A stretch of DNA of 64,000 nucleotides from assembly GCA_039819665.1 (NCBI GenBank), contig JBCBRM010000020.1, positions 1 to 64,000 of the forward strand. The letters run 5' to 3'. The stretch comes from JAWPMV01 sp039819665. GTDB taxonomy: Bacteria; Bacteroidota; Bacteroidia; J057. Position numbers and translations under genes: made by a program. The notes beneath the pieces are model-generated. The model had not been told where the DNA came from. It saw only the letters and a program-made list of their open reading frames with translations, and ran no database searches. Of this stretch, positions 60,693 to 64,000 are shown piece by piece (within the stretch, counting starts at the first letter, position 1; every line of letters starts with the position of its first letter).

Positions 60693-61808
60693 TTATATCA
60701 CCCTTTCTTCTGTTTCAAAATCAAAAAAGCGTAATCTGTCGATATCTACACCTACCGTTAGGAGATCTCCGATTTGATAGGCATGCTGGGAACTGGTGCG
60801 CATGCAGAAAGTATTGTCAGGACAGCCTAGGTAGGAGAAATAGAGATAAGTCTCAGAACCTATAGGCTCGACCGTGGTGATTTTGATTTTTACATCTTCG
60901 GAAAGCTGTTTATCTGCTTCATGGGCTTTGTCATAAATGTATTCCGGACGGAAACCATAGACGATCTTTTTGTCTACATAAGGAAGCAGCTTGTCTTTGA
61001 AAGCTGATGGCAAACTGAAATGCATATCCTCGGAGCGGAATTGAATCTTGTCTCCATCCATATGAATATGTCCATTGAGGAAATTCATGGAGGGGCTGCC
61101 GATAAAGCCTGCGACAAATTTATTCTGGGGATTGTTGAAGAGATTGATGGGGGTATCAAACTGCATTACTTCTCCATCTTTGAGTACCACAATACGATCG
61201 CCCATCGTCATGGCTTCGATTTGGTCATGGGTTACATAGACCATAGTAGTTGCCAGTTCTCTGTGTAGTTTTCGGATTTCCGTACGCATTTGTACGCGCA
61301 GGCTAGCATCCAGATTGGAAAGAGGTTCGTCAAAAAGGAAAACTTTCGGATTTCTCACAATCGCTCGTCCGATAGCCACCCTTTGCCTTTGACCCCCTGA
61401 CATATCCTTGGGCCGTCTATCTAAAAGGTGTTCGATATTGAGGGTTTTGGCTGCTTCATTGATGGCTACTTCTATTTTTTCTTTCGGAGTACCACGCAGC
61501 TTTAATCCAAAAGCCATATTCTCAAAAACTGTCATATGGGGATAAAGCGCATAGTTTTGGAAGACGAAGGCAATGTCCCGGTCTTTGGGCGAAAGATCAT
61601 TCACTTTGGTCGCATCGATCATCATTTCGCCAGCTGTAATCTCTTCCAATCCCGCAATCATTCGCAACAAGGTCGATTTTCCACAACCCGAAGGACCTAC
61701 TAGGACGATGAACTCTTTGTCTTTGATGTCCAGGTTTGCATGGGCTATGGTCGCGTTCTCTGCTCCCGGATAAACTTTTCTAATATTTTTTAATTGAATA
61801 CTTGCCAT
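60693..61808 (-). CDS. sugar ABC transporter ATP-binding protein (MalK/UgpC type)
   Basis: A 371-residue ABC ATPase. Walker A is LVGPSGCGKSTLL, the signature is LSGG-like as MSGGQRQRVAIGRAIV, Walker B is VFLFDEPLSNLDA, and the H-loop is VYVTHDQIEAMTMGD. The C-terminal 130 residues form the TOBE/regulatory domain of the MalK group, which dimerises and can sense inhibitors. ATG 61808 (MASIQLKNIRKVYPG) is preferred to an upstream start at 61853 that overlaps the permease gene. The energiser of the importer encoded just upstream. Confidence 0.95.
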   Translation of the reverse strand: MASIQLKNIRKVYPGAENATIAHANLDIKDKEFIVLVGPSGCGKSTLLRMIAGLEEITAGEMMIDATKVNDLSPKDRDIAFVFQNYALYPHMTVFENMAFGLKLRGTPKEKIEVAINEAAKTLNIEHLLDRRPKDMSGGQRQRVAIGRAIVRNPKVFLFDEPLSNLDASLRVQMRTEIRKLHRELATTMVYVTHDQIEAMTMGDRIVVLKDGEVMQFDTPINLFNNPQNKFVAGFIGSPSMNFLNGHIHMDGDKIQFRSEDMHFSLPSAFKDKLLPYVDKKIVYGFRPEYIYDKAHEADKQLSEDVKIKITTVEPIGSETYLYFSYLGCPDNTFCMRTSSQHAYQIGDLLTVGVDIDRLRFFDFETEERVI

Positions 61809-61815
61809 GATGAAA

Positions 61816-62634
61816 TTAACCTTTGAGTCCTGAGCTTGCGACGCCCTGAACAAAGTACTTTTGGAAATAGATGAAAATAGCGAGGGTCGGCAAGGAAATA
61901 AGGATGGTTCCTGCCATCAATAAGGGCCAATCAGTCAGGAGTTCACTCCTCAAACTGGCCATACCCAAAGGAAGCGTATACATATCTTCTGAAACGGTAA
62001 CGATTACTGGCCATAGGAATTCATTCCACGAACCTTGAAAGGTATAGATAGCAACCGCTGCCAAAGCCGGTTTGGAAATCGGCAAAAAGATCTTCCAGAA
62101 CATTTTGAAATAGGAACAGCCATCGATAAGGGCAGCCTCGTCCAAATCTTTGGGAATGGTTTCAAAAAACTGCTTCATCAAAAAGATATTGGTTATGCCG
62201 ACCAAACCGGGTAGAATGATACCCGCATAAGAATTGATCAGGCCAAATTCATTTAGCACAATGAACTTGGGTACCAACAAAATAATACCCGGAATCATAA
62301 GGCTGGAGAGCAGTAAATTGAAAATGAAATTTTTTCCTTTAAAACTCAGTCTCGCAAAAGCAAAGCCCGCCAAGGCTGAGAAGAATATATTGGTTACCGT
62401 CTGGATCAGGGTGATAAAGACACTGTTGAATAACCAGGTACTAAAGGGTAATTCTTCCCAAACCGCTATATAATTATCTACCGTAGCATTGCTGGGGAAA
62501 AACTCGATGGGCCACTCAAAAACATCTTTATCTGCATTGAATGAGATGGAAATCGAGAATAGGAAGGGTCCCAGATAGAGGGCCGTAAAAGCCAGCAGGA
62601 CCGAATAAAAAGCTATAATCTTTAATTTATCCAT
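61816..62634 (-). CDS. carbohydrate ABC transporter permease (MalG type)
   Basis: A 272-residue inner-membrane subunit with six membrane segments. The EAA loop that contacts the ATPase is EAALIDGCSYFKMFWKIFLP, near residue 165. It follows MalF-type permease by 3 bases and precedes the ATPase by 7, so all are co-translated. Confidence 0.94.
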   Translation of the reverse strand: MDKLKIIAFYSVLLAFTALYLGPFLFSISISFNADKDVFEWPIEFFPSNATVDNYIAVWEELPFSTWLFNSVFITLIQTVTNIFFSALAGFAFARLSFKGKNFIFNLLLSSLMIPGIILLVPKFIVLNEFGLINSYAGIILPGLVGITNIFLMKQFFETIPKDLDEAALIDGCSYFKMFWKIFLPISKPALAAVAIYTFQGSWNEFLWPVIVTVSEDMYTLPLGMASLRSELLTDWPLLMAGTILISLPTLAIFIYFQKYFVQGVASSGLKG

Positions 62635-62637
62635 GGC

Positions 62638-63525
62638 TTAATAGGCTTCTGAGGGGAAATACTTTTTCTGCAAATAAGTAGAGGCGAAAATGATACAGGC
62701 AAGTACCACCGCCGAAGCAGCTCCAAATCCAAACTTGAAATACTTGAAGGAATTCTGGTAGACAAAGAAGGACATGGTGGTCGATGCATTGTCCGGTCCA
62801 CCACTACTCATGATGAAGATCTGGTCAAACACTTGAAAGCAGCCAATCAAACTCATAACCATCACAAAAAAGGTAATCGGGCGTACCATAGGAACCGTAA
62901 TGTTCCAGAACTGCTGCCAGGAATTAGCTCCGTCAATTTTTGCTGCTTCATAGAGGCTTTGCGGTATGCTTTGCAGACCTGCCAGGAAGGAGACCATGAA
63001 GAAGCCGGAAGTCGTCCAGATGTTAAGCATCATGATGGAGGGCAATACGGTATTGGGATTGGTCAGCCAGTCAATCTGGGCATCAATGCCGATTCCTGCG
63101 AGTAAATAGTTGAGCAAACCGGGCTTGGAGTAAATCCATACGAAAATGATGGAGGTTACTACCGAAGAGGTAATGGCTGGAATGTAAAAGGCGATTCGAA
63201 AGAAAGTCCTCCCCTTGATTTTCTGGTTCATGATGAAGGCCAGAAAAAGCGCTGCAAAGGTTTGAGTAGGTACAACTCCTATTGTATAGATGATGGTGTT
63301 CTTGATGGAAATGATAAATACCTCATCCTTGAAGAGTTCGGAATAATTGGCCAAGCCGACGAAAGGCTTATCGGGGATGAGGAGATTCCAGTCATAGAAA
63401 CTCACCACAAAGGCAAAGACTATGGGAAAGAATACAAAGATCCCGAGGAGTAAGAGGGGAGCAAAGAGGAAGATCATTGCCCAGACCTGCTGTTCCTGTT
63501 TAACGGAGGAAAAACGAAGTTTCAT
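62638..63525 (-). CDS. sugar ABC transporter permease (MalF type)
   Basis: A 295-residue permease with six membrane segments and the EAA loop EAAKIDGANSWQQFWNITVP. It lacks the long periplasmic P2 loop of E. coli MalF, like most CUT1 permeases. ATG 63525 (MKLRFSSVKQEQQVWAMIF) is preferred, since longer versions run back into the solute-binding protein gene. Four bases after that gene's stop. Confidence 0.92.
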   Translation of the reverse strand: MKLRFSSVKQEQQVWAMIFLFAPLLLLGIFVFFPIVFAFVVSFYDWNLLIPDKPFVGLANYSELFKDEVFIISIKNTIIYTIGVVPTQTFAALFLAFIMNQKIKGRTFFRIAFYIPAITSSVVTSIIFVWIYSKPGLLNYLLAGIGIDAQIDWLTNPNTVLPSIMMLNIWTTSGFFMVSFLAGLQSIPQSLYEAAKIDGANSWQQFWNITVPMVRPITFFVMVMSLIGCFQVFDQIFIMSSGGPDNASTTMSFFVYQNSFKYFKFGFGAASAVVLACIIFASTYLQKKYFPSEAY

Positions 63526-63529
63526 GAGC

Positions 63530-64000
63530 TTATTTGAGTTTGTATTTGGATATTTTTTCCTCCAGTTTCTGAAGGGATTCTTTGACGGGAGCATCTCGGT
63601 AGAAGAAAGCTTGCATGGTAGCACTCATTTCGTCTGACCATCTTTCCATGAATTTAATCTGGTATAAATGGGCAAATTCCACACTTTCCATAAAGGTTCC
63701 GTAGATGGGGTGCTCGTAAAATTTATTCTCTTCGGCTACACTTTTACGGGTGGGTAAAGCAATACCTGATTGGGTCCATTCGGCCATACCTTCCTTTCCT
63801 GCCATATAAGAGAGCAGTTTCCAGGCATCATCGGGATAAGGAGCCTCTTTGGCAATCACAAAAGCAGTAGAAAAGGCGAGGGTAGCAGCCTGCTTTCCTT
63901 TCGGCAAAACAGCTACTTTATACTTCATCTCCGGATAATTCTCTTTGAAATAAGGAATCGCCCAGGCTCCACTTATGGCCATAGCAGCTTGTTGCCTTCC
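63530..64000 (-). CDS. sugar ABC transporter solute-binding protein, C-terminal part (cut by the window end)
   Basis: The last 156 residues of an extracellular solute-binding protein, family 1 (MalE-like), open to the window edge. YKVAVLPKGKQAATLAFSTAFVIAKEAPYPDDAWKLLSYMAGKEGMAEWTQSGIALPTRKS is the usual C-lobe pattern, with the lobe-crossing GKEGMAEW helix. The N-terminal lobe and the lipoprotein signal lie outside the window. It gives the importer its specificity; the sugar is not readable, though the GH65 gene points to an alpha-linked disaccharide. Confidence 0.88.
   Translation of the reverse strand, partial: GRQQAAMAISGAWAIPYFKENYPEMKYKVAVLPKGKQAATLAFSTAFVIAKEAPYPDDAWKLLSYMAGKEGMAEWTQSGIALPTRKSVAEENKFYEHPIYGTFMESVEFAHLYQIKFMERWSDEMSATMQAFFYRDAPVKESLQKLEEKISKYKLK

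Overview
The window is chromosomal DNA of a Bacteroidota bacterium, most likely a marine or aquatic member of the Saprospiria/Cytophagia side of the phylum (my inference). The signs are: TAnnTTTG-type -7 promoter boxes before many genes, few Shine-Dalgarno sites, type IX secretion (T9SS) cargo with both type A and type B sorting domains, a PorP/SprF protein, SprB and PKD repeats, the large two-part IspG, and the order CBS protein - NAD kinase - DUF6089 - uppS - bamA - ompH that is familiar from this phylum. No phage, CRISPR array, complete insertion sequence or classical resistance island was seen.

Layout. 1-10.4 kb: envelope biogenesis on the + strand (truncated CBS protein, BamA/TamA-like protein, NAD kinase, DUF6089 barrel, UppS, BamA, three OmpH/Skp-like chaperones, an unknown barrel). 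The first 70 bases are an exact inverted copy of 139-208 and look like an assembly or library foldback. 10.4-16 kb: DUF255 thioredoxin-like protein, DEAD-box helicase, Tat-exported Gfo/Idh/MocA oxidoreductase, pentapeptide-repeat protein. 16.2-18.1 kb: a two-gene nucleic-acid repair operon (polynucleotide ligase plus HD-Pnk end-healing enzyme). 18.5-22 kb: LpxH-like phosphoesterase with a MurG-like glycosyltransferase, then two PlsC acyltransferases on the other strand. 22.3-28 kb: membrane protein, TrxB, CysQ, diheme cytochrome, IspH, Fur-family regulator.

28.3-42.6 kb, - strand: a 1563-residue T9SS type A cargo protein, tRNA-Val, a phosphopantetheinyl transferase with RNase HII, a WecA-like sugar-phosphate transferase, and a tight operon of a DUF1972 glycosyltransferase, an NHL/PKD type B cargo protein and a PorP-thrombospondin3-OmpA fusion. 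42.8-45.9 kb: FkbH-like protein divergent from an acyl carrier protein and a methyltransferase, a small glyceryl/acyl-transfer module; the PPTase about 10 kb away could activate the carrier. 46-50 kb: AraC regulator, double SnoaL-like protein, IspG. 50.4-54.2 kb: an unrecognised 484-residue helical protein, a single-domain response regulator, a DUF3127 protein ending in an SSB-like acidic tip, and XseB. 54.2-58 kb: mannose-1-phosphate guanylyltransferase, an inositol-monophosphatase-like enzyme and a CNT nucleoside transporter. 58.1-64 kb: a MalEFGK-type sugar ABC transporter operon with a GH65 glycosidase/phosphorylase and, as its last gene, a transposase-type helix-turn-helix protein.

The parts most worth attention are the RNA-repair operon, the PorP-OmpA fusion operon, the SSB-tailed DUF3127 protein, the ABC/GH65 operon with its domesticated-looking HTH gene, the FkbH/ACP module with its inverted-repeat promoter region, and two small families of intergenic hairpin elements. 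All functions are assigned from motifs read by eye; no database search was run.
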